Assembly (NCBI GenBank): GCA_902521795.1
Contig: CABYSX010000009.1
Span: 1 to 48,390, forward strand
DNA length: 48,390 nucleotides
From: an uncultured Alphaproteobacteria bacterium
GTDB lineage: Bacteria; Pseudomonadota; Alphaproteobacteria; HIMB59
Direction: 5' to 3'
In this document: one piece after another, positions 1 through 8,509 of the stretch
Layout: each line of letters opens with the position of its first letter
How positions within the stretch are numbered: position 1 is the stretch's first letter
Notes under the pieces: model-generated
What the model was told of the DNA's origin: nothing
The model's database searches: none
Seen by the model: the letters and a program-made list of their open reading frames with translations, nothing else
Program-made: the position numbers and the translations under genes

Positions 1-1260
1 AACTTCTATAAGGTCAGCAATTAATTGAACAAAAAATTTATTTTTGATCATCCCTCCATCGATAGACAAATTATTCAAAGATATGTTTTTGGATTTTTGA
101 AGAAATTCTAAATAAACAACCATTTGAAAAGCAACTGACTCCAGAGCTGCACGAGTTAAGTGTCTTTTATCTGCTGCAGGATTAATTCCAAAAAAAGCAG
201 AACGAGCACTTGAAATCCAATATGGAGGGCCTAGACCAGAAAAAGCAGGAACCAAAAAGACGCCATTGCTACTCTCCACTTCCATAGAAAACTCCTCACT
301 TTCATTAACAGATTTAATAAGTTGTAAATTATTTTTAACCCATGAGATTGTTCCTCCAGCAAAAGAACTCAAACATTCTAATGCATAAGTATTTTGTTTA
401 TTGGTAAACGCAAGAGAGGTAAAAGACTTATCGTCTAATAATAATTTTTCACCAATATTTGTTTGTATATTAAATCCAGTACCAGTTGTAATTTTAGTAT
501 CACCTTTACTAAAACAAGAGTTTGCAAAAAATGACGCTTGGGCATCACCAGCAACACCAATTATAGGAATTCTTTTATTAAAACTCCCTTCAAAGTCACT
601 TTCACCAAAAAATTCAGAGCTTTTTTTGATCTTAGGAAATTGGATATTTTTAATATTAAATATAGATAATAACTCTTCATCCCATTTATTGTTGAGGCAG
701 TTAAATAAAAGTGTCCTAGAGGCATTAGTGGTATCAGATACAAAAGACTCTAAATCAGTTAAACGATATATAAGATACGTTTCAATTGTTCCAAAGCAAA
801 TCTCCTCACTTTCTATTTTTGAATTTATTTCAGAATTATTTTCAATAAGCCAATTTAACTTACTTCCAGAAAAAAAGGTATTTGGTTGGAGACCAGTCTT
901 CTTTTTAATAGTTTGAGTTAATTCTTTATTATTTAAGAGATCATCACAAATTTTTTGTCCCCTTGTGCATTGCCAAACAATTGCATTATGTATGGGCTTA
1001 CCTGTTTTTTTTTCAAATAATGAAAAAGTTTCTCTTTGATTTGTAATACTTATAAAATTAGGGTCAGGTGATAAAAGAGAAGCCTGTTTTACAAGTTCAA
1101 TTAAATTTTGAAAAATTTCCTCGAGGTCATGCTCAATGTATCCTTCTTTTGTATAAATTTGTCTGTGTTCTTTTTGAAATCTTTTTAAAACTTTTAAACT
1201 ATCATCTAAAACTAAAACTGTTGTGGAGGAAGTACTTGAGTCAATAGTTAAATATCCCAT
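1..1260 (-). CDS. FGGY-family carbohydrate kinase, glycerol-kinase-like (C-terminus cut by window edge)
   Basis: Phosphorylates a polyol or ketose with ATP in the cytosol. The reading frame is open from an ATG at 1258-1260 to the left edge, giving 420 residues of a family usually about 500 long, so roughly the last 80 are outside. Visible marks: an N-terminal nucleotide-fold start (GYLTIDSSTSS), the glycerol-kinase-like stretch ITNQRETFSLFEKKTGKP, AIVWQCTRG, NASRTLLFN, the catalytic-Asp region GVAGDAQASFF, and DGGMIKNKFFVQ. These read closer to GlpK than to xylulokinase. Its ATG overlaps the stop of the upstream transketolase half (TGATG), so the two are translationally coupled. The neighbours (transketolase, sugar isomerase, sugar importer) argue for a ketose or polyol substrate rather than glycerol, but that is inference. 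Confidence 0.85.
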   Translation of the reverse strand, partial: MGYLTIDSSTSSTTVLVLDDSLKVLKRFQKEHRQIYTKEGYIEHDLEEIFQNLIELVKQASLLSPDPNFISITNQRETFSLFEKKTGKPIHNAIVWQCTRGQKICDDLLNNKELTQTIKKKTGLQPNTFFSGSKLNWLIENNSEINSKIESEEICFGTIETYLIYRLTDLESFVSDTTNASRTLLFNCLNNKWDEELLSIFNIKNIQFPKIKKSSEFFGESDFEGSFNKRIPIIGVAGDAQASFFANSCFSKGDTKITTGTGFNIQTNIGEKLLLDDKSFTSLAFTNKQNTYALECLSSFAGGTISWVKNNLQLIKSVNESEEFSMEVESSNGVFLVPAFSGLGPPYWISSARSAFFGINPAADKRHLTRAALESVAFQMVVYLEFLQKSKNISLNNLSIDGGMIKNKFFVQLIADLIEV

Positions 1261-2198
1261 CAACCTAGCATTTGAGCAGACAAAGCTGCTATTTTTTCGG
1301 GGCTCATATTATAGTGATCTAGTACATCAGCCTGAGAGCCATTAACTATATATTCATCTGGTATTCCAAGAATTTTGAAATCAAGATTAATCTTATTTTG
1401 TGCGATAATATTTGCGCATTGTTCACCTAACCCCCCATAAATACTGTGCTCTTCAATTGATATCAAGACTTTAGATTTTTTAGCCATTTTAATAAAAATA
1501 TCTTTATCGAAGGGTTTTATTGTGTGCATACTTATTATAGTGGGATTAATACCCTTCGTTTTTAAAATCTCTCCTGCCAATATAGCTCTTTGAACAGTTT
1601 CTCCTGTAGAAACTAAAGTAATGTCTTCTCCTTCTGAAACTGTCATCGCTTTTCCAATTTGAAAATTAGTCCCAGGAGAATGAATATTCATCATTGGTTT
1701 TTTTCCATACCTTATATATAGAGGTTTGTCATAACCAACGGAGGCTTTAATAACCTCTGAAGCTTCAAAGTTATCTGCTGGAGCAACAATCGAAATGTTA
1801 TTAAATGTTCTTAAAGATGCAAAATCATGAATGGAATGATGTGTTGAGCCAAGTTGTCCATAACTAATGCCCGCACTTATGCCAACCAGCACCACAGGTT
1901 GATTTGAATAACAAATATCGTTTTTAATTTGTTCAATAGACCGAGCTGTAAGAAAGCTTGCTGGAGACACACCAAATACCTTTTTACCACCTGCTGAAAG
2001 ACCTGCAGAAATTCCTACTAAATTTTGTTCAGCTATACCTACCTCTATTATTTGATCAGGTAATTCTTTTCCAAAATTTACTAGCTTTCCTGATCCCCTT
2101 GAGTCACTAGTTACTACTAATATATTTTGATTTATTTTCGCTTGATCTAAAAGTGTGTCAGCAAATATTTCTAAATTTGGTTTTCCAATATCATTCAT
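1260..2198 (-). CDS. Transketolase, C-terminal half (separate subunit)
   Basis: Supplies the pyrimidine-binding and C-terminal domains of a split ThDP-dependent transketolase that moves two-carbon ketol units between sugar phosphates. At 312 residues it matches the usual length of this half-subunit. The glutamate that activates ThDP lies in EVGIAEQNLVGISAGL, followed by GQLGSTHHSIHDFASLR, with a C-terminal domain beginning near residue 190 (DITLVSTGE). It overlaps the N-terminal half by 8 bp upstream and shares one base with the kinase downstream, so all are one operon. Split transketolases beside sugar transporters usually belong to a dedicated catabolic route and not to the housekeeping pathway; which substrate is handled here cannot be read from the sequence. 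Confidence 0.93.
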   Translation of the reverse strand: MNDIGKPNLEIFADTLLDQAKINQNILVVTSDSRGSGKLVNFGKELPDQIIEVGIAEQNLVGISAGLSAGGKKVFGVSPASFLTARSIEQIKNDICYSNQPVVLVGISAGISYGQLGSTHHSIHDFASLRTFNNISIVAPADNFEASEVIKASVGYDKPLYIRYGKKPMMNIHSPGTNFQIGKAMTVSEGEDITLVSTGETVQRAILAGEILKTKGINPTIISMHTIKPFDKDIFIKMAKKSKVLISIEEHSIYGGLGEQCANIIAQNKINLDFKILGIPDEYIVNGSQADVLDHYNMSPEKIAALSAQMLG

Positions 2199-3024
2199 AC
2201 TTAATTAATTTTTCATCCAACTCTTTGATTGCATTTCTATACTCCTCATCTGTTGGAACCTTATGATGCCAAGAGATTTTATTTTCAATAAAACTTATTC
2301 CGCAACCCTTGATTGTATTAGCAATAATCGCATTTGGTTTGCCAGTAGTAAAAGGAACTTTTTGAAATATTTCTAGAAGCTCAAAAATATTATTTCCATT
2401 TACAAATTCTACGTTAAAACCAAAAGATTTAAATTTCTCATCCAAAGGTTCAATTGGATTAACATCTTCTGTTTTACCAGTGATTTGTAAATGATTTCTA
2501 TCAACAACGACAATGAGATTATCCAATTGATATTTACTTGCTGATGTACAAGCCTCCCAAACAGATCCTTCAGAGAGTTCTCCATCTCCTAGTAAAGTAA
2601 ACACCTTTTTTTTTGATTTATCTTTTTTCTTAGCCAGTGCTAATCCAACGGCAACCGAAAGCCCGTGCCCTAGTGCACCAGTATTGTGCTCAACACCCAA
2701 AACCTTTTTTGTGGGATGGCCAATGAAATGAGAGTCAAACGCATTAAGAGTGTTTAGATCCTCTTTTTTAAAAAACCCTACATCACATAAAACAGTATAA
2801 AGGGCCTCAACTGAGTGGCCTTTGCTATGAATGTAATTATTTCTTTCAATATTGGTGAAATTATTAGGTGTAATTTCTAGAATACCATTATAAAGAACAT
2901 TCAAAATGTCTATACAGGATAAACTTCCACCCGTATGCCCTGCTCCTGAGTTGTAAATAATTTCTATAATCGTCCTTCTATATTTTAGGGATTTTTTTTC
3001 TAAGAATTTTTGATCTACACTCAT
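2191..3024 (-). CDS. Transketolase, N-terminal half (separate subunit)
   Basis: ThDP/Mg-binding subunit partnering the adjacent C-terminal half to form a complete transketolase. The 277 residues include GAGHTGGSLSCIDIL near residue 30, HSKGHSVEALY, HPTKKVLGVEHNTGALGHGL and the diphosphate-binding motif GDGELSEGSVWEA followed by the N of DRNHLQ. It lies 38 bp after the TIM-barrel gene and overlaps its partner by 8 bp, so equal expression is expected. The active site is formed between the two chains, so neither should work alone. Confidence 0.93.
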   Translation of the reverse strand: MSVDQKFLEKKSLKYRRTIIEIIYNSGAGHTGGSLSCIDILNVLYNGILEITPNNFTNIERNNYIHSKGHSVEALYTVLCDVGFFKKEDLNTLNAFDSHFIGHPTKKVLGVEHNTGALGHGLSVAVGLALAKKKDKSKKKVFTLLGDGELSEGSVWEACTSASKYQLDNLIVVVDRNHLQITGKTEDVNPIEPLDEKFKSFGFNVEFVNGNNIFELLEIFQKVPFTTGKPNAIIANTIKGCGISFIENKISWHHKVPTDEEYRNAIKELDEKLIKYE

Positions 3025-3062
3025 TTTAGATTATCAATTAAAAACTATAACTTTGATTTTTT

Positions 3063-4052
3063 CTAGTCTCGAGCTAAATGTTTATAGAGAGCCTTTTGTG
3101 CAATTTTTAATGCACCCATAGCATCATGATCGGCTTGTGCTTTAGCAAGAGCATCGTAATCTAAATCATCTAACGCCTTATCAACTGATTTTAGAAAATC
3201 TATCGCCATATTTGCCATTTCAACACTATCTTCACGAAATGGGAACTGATCTAACTGCCAAATGCCCTCCCAATTATTTTTTCTTAAGACATAAAAAAAT
3301 TCAAAAAGTTCTATGGGGTGAAGACTGCCAGCTAGAAGATCATCATCCCACGACCTAAAGTTATCGTTAACATCCATCCCAAATAACCTTCCGTGATCAA
3401 TTGCTAATTGAGCAGAGTCAGCAGCTGACTCTCCACCATAAATTGCATGACCAAAGTCTAAAAGCACTCCTATATTAGGTAAGCCTATTTGTTCAATACC
3501 AAGTAACGTTCTAGTCATCGAGTCGTAAATCATTTTAACCCTTGGCTCGCGGGGTTTGTATTCGATTACAAATTTTAAATCAGAATTTTCAGTTGCTAAG
3601 TTCCCAACGCCATCCATTGAGTTTTTCCATATTGATTTATGGTCAACTTGAAAAGGATAATCCCATCCATCCTGACCTGGCCAAAGTTTTACATAAGCAG
3701 CATCAAAAAAACGAACTGCTTCACATGCCTCAGTAATTAATTCATGCGCTCTTTTCCTTATGCCAGGATCGGGATTAGTAAAAGCACCTTTTGAAAATTC
3801 TCTTGTATAAATTTCAGGGGTTATACCAATTACTTTTAATCTTGCTTTATCAAGAGCATTTTTAATTTGCTCATTTGAAAACTCTCCTCCAAAATATGGA
3901 TAATTAATATCAACATAAGATAAATCCTTAACTTTTCCTGCAAGTTCAATAGCTTCAATAACGCTTCGTGGTTCTCCATAACCATCAGTTGCATATCTAT
4001 CGAGATAAGTAGCGAAATGCCAGATACCTGCTCCAAACTCTTGTTTTTTCAT
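3063..4052 (-). CDS. Xylose-isomerase-like TIM-barrel sugar isomerase/epimerase
   Basis: Predicted cytosolic metal-dependent isomerase or epimerase of the AP-endonuclease-2/xylose-isomerase-like TIM-barrel superfamily. The 329 residues contain typical barrel pieces: [14 protein letters not shown] at the start, [24 protein letters not shown] (candidate metal-binding Glu), [14 protein letters not shown] (Asp and His), [15 protein letters not shown] and [14 protein letters not shown]. It is the first gene of the leftward operon with the split transketolase and FGGY kinase, and diverges from a sugar-binding protein gene. That setting suggests it converts an imported aldose to the ketose used by the kinase. 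The exact sugar is unknown to me. Confidence 0.8.
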   Translation of the reverse strand: MKKQEFGAGIWHFATYLDRYATDGYGEPRSVIEAIELAGKVKDLSYVDINYPYFGGEFSNEQIKNALDKARLKVIGITPEIYTREFSKGAFTNPDPGIRKRAHELITEACEAVRFFDAAYVKLWPGQDGWDYPFQVDHKSIWKNSMDGVGNLATENSDLKFVIEYKPREPRVKMIYDSMTRTLLGIEQIGLPNIGVLLDFGHAIYGGESAADSAQLAIDHGRLFGMDVNDNFRSWDDDLLAGSLHPIELFEFFYVLRKNNWEGIWQLDQFPFREDSVEMANMAIDFLKSVDKALDDLDYDALAKAQADHDAMGALKIAQKALYKHLARD

Positions 4053-4241
4053 GAATTCATTTTCTATTATTTAAATAATTTTATCTATCAATAATTTTAA
4101 ATGCATATTTGTCTAGTTTATTGACATTTACTGGCGATAATTTTGTCGCAAATGTATAAATTGCATACTTTTCATTCACAATTGTTTGGATTTGTTTTCA
4201 AAATCGAATAATATGCACTCGTTATAATTAAGGAGGAATTT
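4053..4241 (+). promoter_or_regulatory. Divergent control region of the isomerase operon and the Frc-like importer
   Basis: A 189-bp gap, large for this window. Seen directly: an imperfect inverted repeat with arms GCGA/TCGC at 4134-4149 (6 of 8 pairs), a second with arms GTAT/ATAC at 4154-4168, a TTGACA hexamer at 4121-4126, and a strong Shine-Dalgarno AGGAGG at 4231-4236 before the ATG at 4242. On the minus strand a TTGATA/TAATAG pair with a 16-bp spacer precedes the isomerase gene. The repeats may be regulator sites, but no regulator gene for this pair is in the window. Confidence 0.4.
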
Positions 4242-5144
4242 ATGAAAAAAATAATTCTTACAATTCTTGTTTCATTTCTATCCTTTTCTGCTTTTGCTGA
4301 AAGAATAGTTATGGTAACACACGGTGAGGGTAAAGACCCTTTCTGGCCTGTTGTGCAAAAAGGTGGTGAAGATGCTGCTAGACACGTAGGTGCAGATTTT
4401 GAATATATCTTTAACCCATCTGGAGATCTAGGTGATATGGCTAAGTCAATTGCAGCTGCTGCTGCTACTCAGCCAGATGGTATGGTAGTTTCACTTCCAG
4501 ATCCAGAAGCACTAGGTCAAGCAATTAAAGACGCTGTAGCAGCTGGTATACCAGTTATTACAATGAACTCAGGTTTAGAGTCATCCGCATCTTTAGGTGC
4601 TCTAATGCACGTTGGTCAGCCAGAATTTCTTGCTGGTCAAAAAGCGGGTGAAAGAGCAAAAGCTGAGGGTGCAACAAAGGCACTTTGCATGATTCAAGAG
4701 GCCTACAACACAGCTCTTACAGACAGATGTGGAGGATATGCTACAGCATTACCTACAACAAATGTAGATACTTCTAATGACCCAGCTTCTATCCCAACTA
4801 GAGCTGCAGCTGGTTTACAGGCTAACCCTGATGTTGACGCAGTTCTTTCAGTTGGACCACACGTTTGTTCAGGTGTTCAAGCAGCGATTGACGATCTAGG
4901 TATGTCAGTTCACCACTCATGTTTTGACTTAAGCCCAGAAGTAATGGACTTAATCAACTCAGGTAAAGTTGCATATACAATTGATCAACAACAAAGATTA
5001 CAAGGTTATATGCCTGTTGTTGTTCTTCATTTGTACAACAATGGTGCTGGTCTTCTTCCTGGTGCAAACATTCCATCAGGCCCAGGATTTGTTGATAAGT
5101 CAAACGCATCATCAGTTTCTGCTTTAGCAGGTATTGATAGATAA
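4242..5144 (+). CDS. Periplasmic sugar-binding protein of Frc-like ABC importer
   Basis: Captures a sugar in the periplasm and delivers it to the permease encoded next. The 300 residues begin with a clear Sec signal peptide (MKKIILTILVSFLSFSAFA, cleavage expected before ERIVMVTHG). The mature part is a ribose-type (Peripla_BP_4) fold: GEGKDPFWPVVQKGGEDAA, DGMVVSLPDPEAL, AGIPVITMNSG, VGQPEFLAGQKAG and a hinge-side VAYTIDQQQRLQGYM. The start is fixed by AGGAGG at 4231-4236 and by the signal peptide. Order binding protein-permease-single ATPase matches frcB-frcC-frcA of rhizobia (fructose, mannose, ribose), so a monosaccharide is likely. A stem-loop follows the stop, probably favouring higher expression of this gene than of the membrane genes. 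Confidence 0.92.
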   Translation: MKKIILTILVSFLSFSAFAERIVMVTHGEGKDPFWPVVQKGGEDAARHVGADFEYIFNPSGDLGDMAKSIAAAAATQPDGMVVSLPDPEALGQAIKDAVAAGIPVITMNSGLESSASLGALMHVGQPEFLAGQKAGERAKAEGATKALCMIQEAYNTALTDRCGGYATALPTTNVDTSNDPASIPTRAAAGLQANPDVDAVLSVGPHVCSGVQAAIDDLGMSVHHSCFDLSPEVMDLINSGKVAYTIDQQQRLQGYMPVVVLHLYNNGAGLLPGANIPSGPGFVDKSNASSVSALAGIDR

Positions 5145-5159
5145 TCTAAATATCTTTTA

Positions 5160-5183
5160 AAGTGGGCAGTTTTCTGCCCACTT
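5160..5183 (+). promoter_or_regulatory. Intercistronic stem-loop after the binding-protein gene
   Basis: Perfect 10-bp stem AAGTGGGCAG / CTGCCCACTT with a TTTT loop, 15 bp after the binding-protein stop and about 50 bp before the permease start. There is no T-run after the stem (AACAAATAAA follows), so a simple terminator is unlikely. Such hairpins between binding-protein and permease genes are known to protect the upstream message or to lower read-through; that role is inferred. A near-identical arrangement recurs at 14233-14261. Confidence 0.7.
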
Positions 5184-5233
5184 AACAAATAAATTTACGA
5201 GAGAGATAGATATTATTTTAATATTCTAGAAGT

Positions 5234-6820
5234 ATGAATAAATCCACAACACAAAGAAAAGAAGCAGATAGACACCAAGAAAAGTCTTGGTTTTCAAAAC
5301 TAATTTCAAGACCTGAGATTGGTCCAATTGGAGTGATGCTTCTGTTATTTGGAATGCTTGGATATTTCTCCATCCCTGCTGGAGAAATGTCATGGAACCC
5401 ATTTACCGGCGAAGGTTTTAATGCATTAGGTATAAGAAATTTTTTAAGAGTTATTTCACAGTTAGGAATAATTGCGATTGGAGCTGGTTTACTTATTATA
5501 GCTGGAGAGTTTGATTTATCCATAGGTTCGATGATTGGATTTGCTGGTGCTTGTATGGCCATGATCTTGCGATGGGGTTTTTCTATTATAATCCCTTATG
5601 TTTCCTTTGAAGGTGGCTTTCATATTGAATTTTTAACATTAATCCATTTATCTGATGTCTCTCCACTAGGTGCAATATTTATAACATTATGTTTCACATT
5701 ATTTTTTGGCTGGCTTCAAGGAACAATTATTGTGAGATCAGGCCTTCCTTCATTTATTGTTACTCTAGGAGGTTTGTTTTTCTTAAGAGGATTAACAGAG
5801 GTTTCCCTTCGATCTTTTAATCATAGAGCAGATCAAACTAAAGGCGCAACCACAGTAACTGAAATCCCTGACATTAAAAATATCGTAAATGTTCCTGGTC
5901 ACGGAGAAATGGTCAGAGAAAAAGCCAAAGCATTACCGGAAGCAGATCTTGTAGCTATAGCCCAAGACATACCTGCAGACACGGTAGCCTCAATAACTGA
6001 AAGATTACAATATACCTACCAACGAGTTGCCGAAGCAAAAACAGAAATTCTTATAAAAAAAGGTGTCAAACCTTTAGAACAAGCACTCGCTAACGCACAA
6101 GAATCCGGTAATGATTATATGGTTTCAATGATACAAGAAAAAATTACCAACTTTAAAATTGAACCAGCTGTTGCCAAAACAGTTACAGATGTTGATATAG
6201 CCAGAGTTTATATAGACTCTTTATACTCTACAAAACCTGTCGCTAACTTCTTTGGCGGTGATATTTTAGAACCAATATTTGACTGGCTTTATTTTCCTGT
6301 TGATTGGAATACTAATAATTTTGGAAATCAGTTTGCCTCAGGCCTATATTCTTGTGTCATGATATGGCTAATCATAGCTCTAGTTTGCTATGTTGTATTA
6401 AGTAAGACTCAGGCAGGAAATTGGATATACTCAACGGGTGGAAACTTAAATGCGGCCAAAGCAAACGGAGTACCCACTGACAAAGTCAAGGTCTCATTAT
6501 TTATGTTCTCTGCTTTCTGCGCAACTATCTTTGCAACATGTCAGGTATTTGAAGTCAACACTGCTGATGCAGCTAAAGGTAACTTGAAAGAACTAGAAGC
6601 AATAGCAGCAGCTGTAATCGGAGGTGTCGTCCTTACAGGTGGCTTTGGAACTATATTAGGCATTGTAGTAGGAGCTTTTATATTTGGTGTAGCAAAAGAG
6701 GCTTTCTTTTATATACCAGGTATTGATGGCTCTTTTTATAGAGTGTTCTTAGGACTCGTTATCATTGCCTCAGCATTAACAAATGAAAATATTCGAAAAA
6801 GAATTATGGGAAGTATTTAG
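5234..6820 (+). CDS. Frc-like ABC sugar permease with large insertion
   Basis: Inner-membrane permease of the ribose/fructose importer family (BPD_transp_2). It is 528 residues where family members are usually 320-360. Residues about 30-190 and 370-520 carry the normal membrane segments, including GEFDLSIGSMIGFAGA (91-106) and the conserved C-terminal block ELEAIAAAVIGGVVLTGGFGTILG. Between them, about residues 195-365 form a hydrophilic, helix-rich stretch with many Ala, Glu and Lys, located where the RbsC family has a short periplasmic loop after LRGL. The gene stops 3 bp before the ATPase start. The ATG at 5234 lacks an obvious Shine-Dalgarno, so the first residues are less certain. Confidence 0.9.
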   Translation: MNKSTTQRKEADRHQEKSWFSKLISRPEIGPIGVMLLLFGMLGYFSIPAGEMSWNPFTGEGFNALGIRNFLRVISQLGIIAIGAGLLIIAGEFDLSIGSMIGFAGACMAMILRWGFSIIIPYVSFEGGFHIEFLTLIHLSDVSPLGAIFITLCFTLFFGWLQGTIIVRSGLPSFIVTLGGLFFLRGLTEVSLRSFNHRADQTKGATTVTEIPDIKNIVNVPGHGEMVREKAKALPEADLVAIAQDIPADTVASITERLQYTYQRVAEAKTEILIKKGVKPLEQALANAQESGNDYMVSMIQEKITNFKIEPAVAKTVTDVDIARVYIDSLYSTKPVANFFGGDILEPIFDWLYFPVDWNTNNFGNQFASGLYSCVMIWLIIALVCYVVLSKTQAGNWIYSTGGNLNAAKANGVPTDKVKVSLFMFSAFCATIFATCQVFEVNTADAAKGNLKELEAIAAAVIGGVVLTGGFGTILGIVVGAFIFGVAKEAFFYIPGIDGSFYRVFLGLVIIASALTNENIRKRIMGSI

Positions 6821-6823
6821 AGT

Positions 6824-7612
6824 ATGGACAATAATCAAACCCCTTTTATTGAGATTACAGACTTAGTAAAAAAATTTGGAACATTTACAGCACTTAATGG
6901 TGTTTCTTTAGACGTGTTACCCGGAGAAGTGCATGCTCTGCTTGGCGATAATGGAGCAGGGAAATCAACTTTAATTAAAGTTTTATCTGGGGTCCATCAA
7001 CCTACTTCAGGAATAATAAAAGTAGGAGGTAAAGAAGTAAAATTTGGATCTCCCAGAGAAGCTACAAATACTGGAATAGGAACTGTTTACCAAGACTTGG
7101 CACTCAATGCACTGACTTCGGTTACAAGAAATTTTTTCCTAGGAAATGAATTAAAAAAAGGTCCAGGCCCTTTTGGAATATTAGACTTTAAAAAAATGGA
7201 TGAAATCACAATTTCTGAAATGGGAAAAATAGGAATTAATATATCCGATCCAGCCCAACCTGTGGGAACAATGTCTGGTGGACAAAGACAAACATTAGCA
7301 ATTGCTAGGGCTATTTATTTTGGAGCAAAAGTTTTAATATTAGATGAACCAACATCAGCTCTCGGACAAAGACAGCAGATGGAGGTTTTAAAAACAATAA
7401 AGAATGTCCAAAAACTTGGAAACATAGCTATCATTCTTATTACACACAATGAAATTCACGCCCGCTTAATCGCAGACCGTTTTACTTTTTTAAGTCTCGG
7501 TGAAGTAATAGGATCAGGTAAGTCATCTGAACTTGGCGGGGACGATGTCAAAAGACTGATGGCAGGTGGTGCGGAAATTGGTGACCTAGCAAAAGAATTA
7601 GAAGCAGTTTAA
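6824..7612 (+). CDS. FrcA-like single-domain ABC sugar importer ATPase
   Basis: Cytosolic ATPase driving the upstream permease. It is 262 residues with a single nucleotide-binding domain, unlike the double-domain RbsA/MglA type; this is the hallmark of the FrcA group. Walker A GDNGAGKST is at 41-49, the Q-loop at VYQD (88-91), signature SGGQRQ at 151-156 and Walker B VLILDEP at 170-176, with the switch His in LITHN. It follows the permease by 3 bp. As a homodimer it would power a transporter built from two copies of the permease. The downstream gene is convergent with a 9-bp gap and no clear terminator. Confidence 0.93.
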   Translation: MDNNQTPFIEITDLVKKFGTFTALNGVSLDVLPGEVHALLGDNGAGKSTLIKVLSGVHQPTSGIIKVGGKEVKFGSPREATNTGIGTVYQDLALNALTSVTRNFFLGNELKKGPGPFGILDFKKMDEITISEMGKIGINISDPAQPVGTMSGGQRQTLAIARAIYFGAKVLILDEPTSALGQRQQMEVLKTIKNVQKLGNIAIILITHNEIHARLIADRFTFLSLGEVIGSGKSSELGGDDVKRLMAGGAEIGDLAKELEAV

Positions 7613-7621
7613 TTAAAATTT

Positions 7622-8443
7622 CTAATAAGAGCTTGGATTAGTATCTTTACCAGTTTCATCGTGTTCTTGGTTTGTTAACTCTTTAAATTTTTTCACATGA
7701 GCTCCAGCAGCTCCTGCAAGAAGCCGAACATCGTTAGTAATCGTTACAAAATCAAAACCCCACTCTGTAGCCTGAGCAGCATACTCAGGAGTTCCACAAT
7801 GAAGACAAGCGACTTTTCCATATTTATGAGCTGTCGCTAAAATTTTCTTTTTTGCATCAATCATTTCTGGTTCTTTGCGATCAAAACCTGGGACAAGTTT
7901 TCCTTGATTGAGACCAATTGTTAAATCTGCTGTTCCTATGTAAAGTCCATCTAGGTCAGGCGTTGATGCTATTTCATCAAGATTATCAAATGCTTGTTGA
8001 GTTTCAATCATGGCTAAACAGAAGATACTTTTATTTGCCTCGTAAAAATAATTAGAGCTCACTGAAAAATTTGCTCTAGTAGGGCCAAAACTTCTAATAC
8101 CAACAGGAGGATATTTACAATCTTGAACTAGTTGCTCTGCCTGTTGACGTGTATTAATCATAGGGCATATCACTCCCAAAGCACCCGCGTCCATAACTTT
8201 AGATATAACAGCATGATCTAAACCAGAGACTCTACAAATTGGAGTCACACCACTATGACGTATACTCTGCAACATAGTAAATAAGTCATTAAAACCAATC
8301 ATCCCATGTTGGTAGTCAATAGTTAAAGCATCATATCCTTGCTCTGACATGATTTCAGCAGTAAAGGTATTGGGTATTGATAAGAAACTATTAAGAACTA
8401 CTTTTTTACTTTTCCATTTTTCTTTTACTTTATTTTCAACCAT
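7622..8443 (-). CDS. HpcH/HpaI-family aldolase (2-keto-3-deoxy acid type)
   Basis: Class II, metal-dependent aldolase that would split a 2-keto-3-deoxy sugar acid to pyruvate and an aldehyde. Family residues are visible in the 273 residues: the base His46 in DYQHG, substrate Arg71 in RVSG, and the metal ligands Glu147 (MIETQQAF) and Asp173 (GTADLTIG). Length is near the family norm of about 255 with a slight C-terminal tail. It lies 66 bp after iolG on the same strand and probably shares its transcript, which suggests a sugar-acid branch beside inositol oxidation. Exact substrate cannot be set from motifs; 4-hydroxy-2-oxoheptanedioate, 2-keto-3-deoxyglucarate or rhamnonate aldolases are all the same family. 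Confidence 0.88.
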   Translation of the reverse strand: MVENKVKEKWKSKKVVLNSFLSIPNTFTAEIMSEQGYDALTIDYQHGMIGFNDLFTMLQSIRHSGVTPICRVSGLDHAVISKVMDAGALGVICPMINTRQQAEQLVQDCKYPPVGIRSFGPTRANFSVSSNYFYEANKSIFCLAMIETQQAFDNLDEIASTPDLDGLYIGTADLTIGLNQGKLVPGFDRKEPEMIDAKKKILATAHKYGKVACLHCGTPEYAAQATEWGFDFVTITNDVRLLAGAAGAHVKKFKELTNQEHDETGKDTNPSSY

Positions 8444-8478
8444 CTATCTAAAAATATTTAAAAAATTAATTATAACAA

Positions 8479-8499
8479 TTATCTATTAGTCATAGATAA
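8479..8499 (-). promoter_or_regulatory. Inverted repeat between iolG and the aldolase gene
   Basis: Perfect 8-bp arms TTATCTAT / ATAGATAA around a 5-base centre, in the 66-bp gap. On the minus strand a TATAAT-like hexamer lies just downstream, before the aldolase ATG. It could be an operator for an internal promoter or a weak message-processing hairpin. There is no T-run. Confidence 0.4.
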
Positions 8500-8509
8500 A
8501 TGCATGATA

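Noticed and set aside
401..916. Plus-strand 171-residue open frame
   Set aside because: It lies wholly opposite the FGGY kinase, whose minus-strand motifs are clear. It has no family-like sequence of its own.
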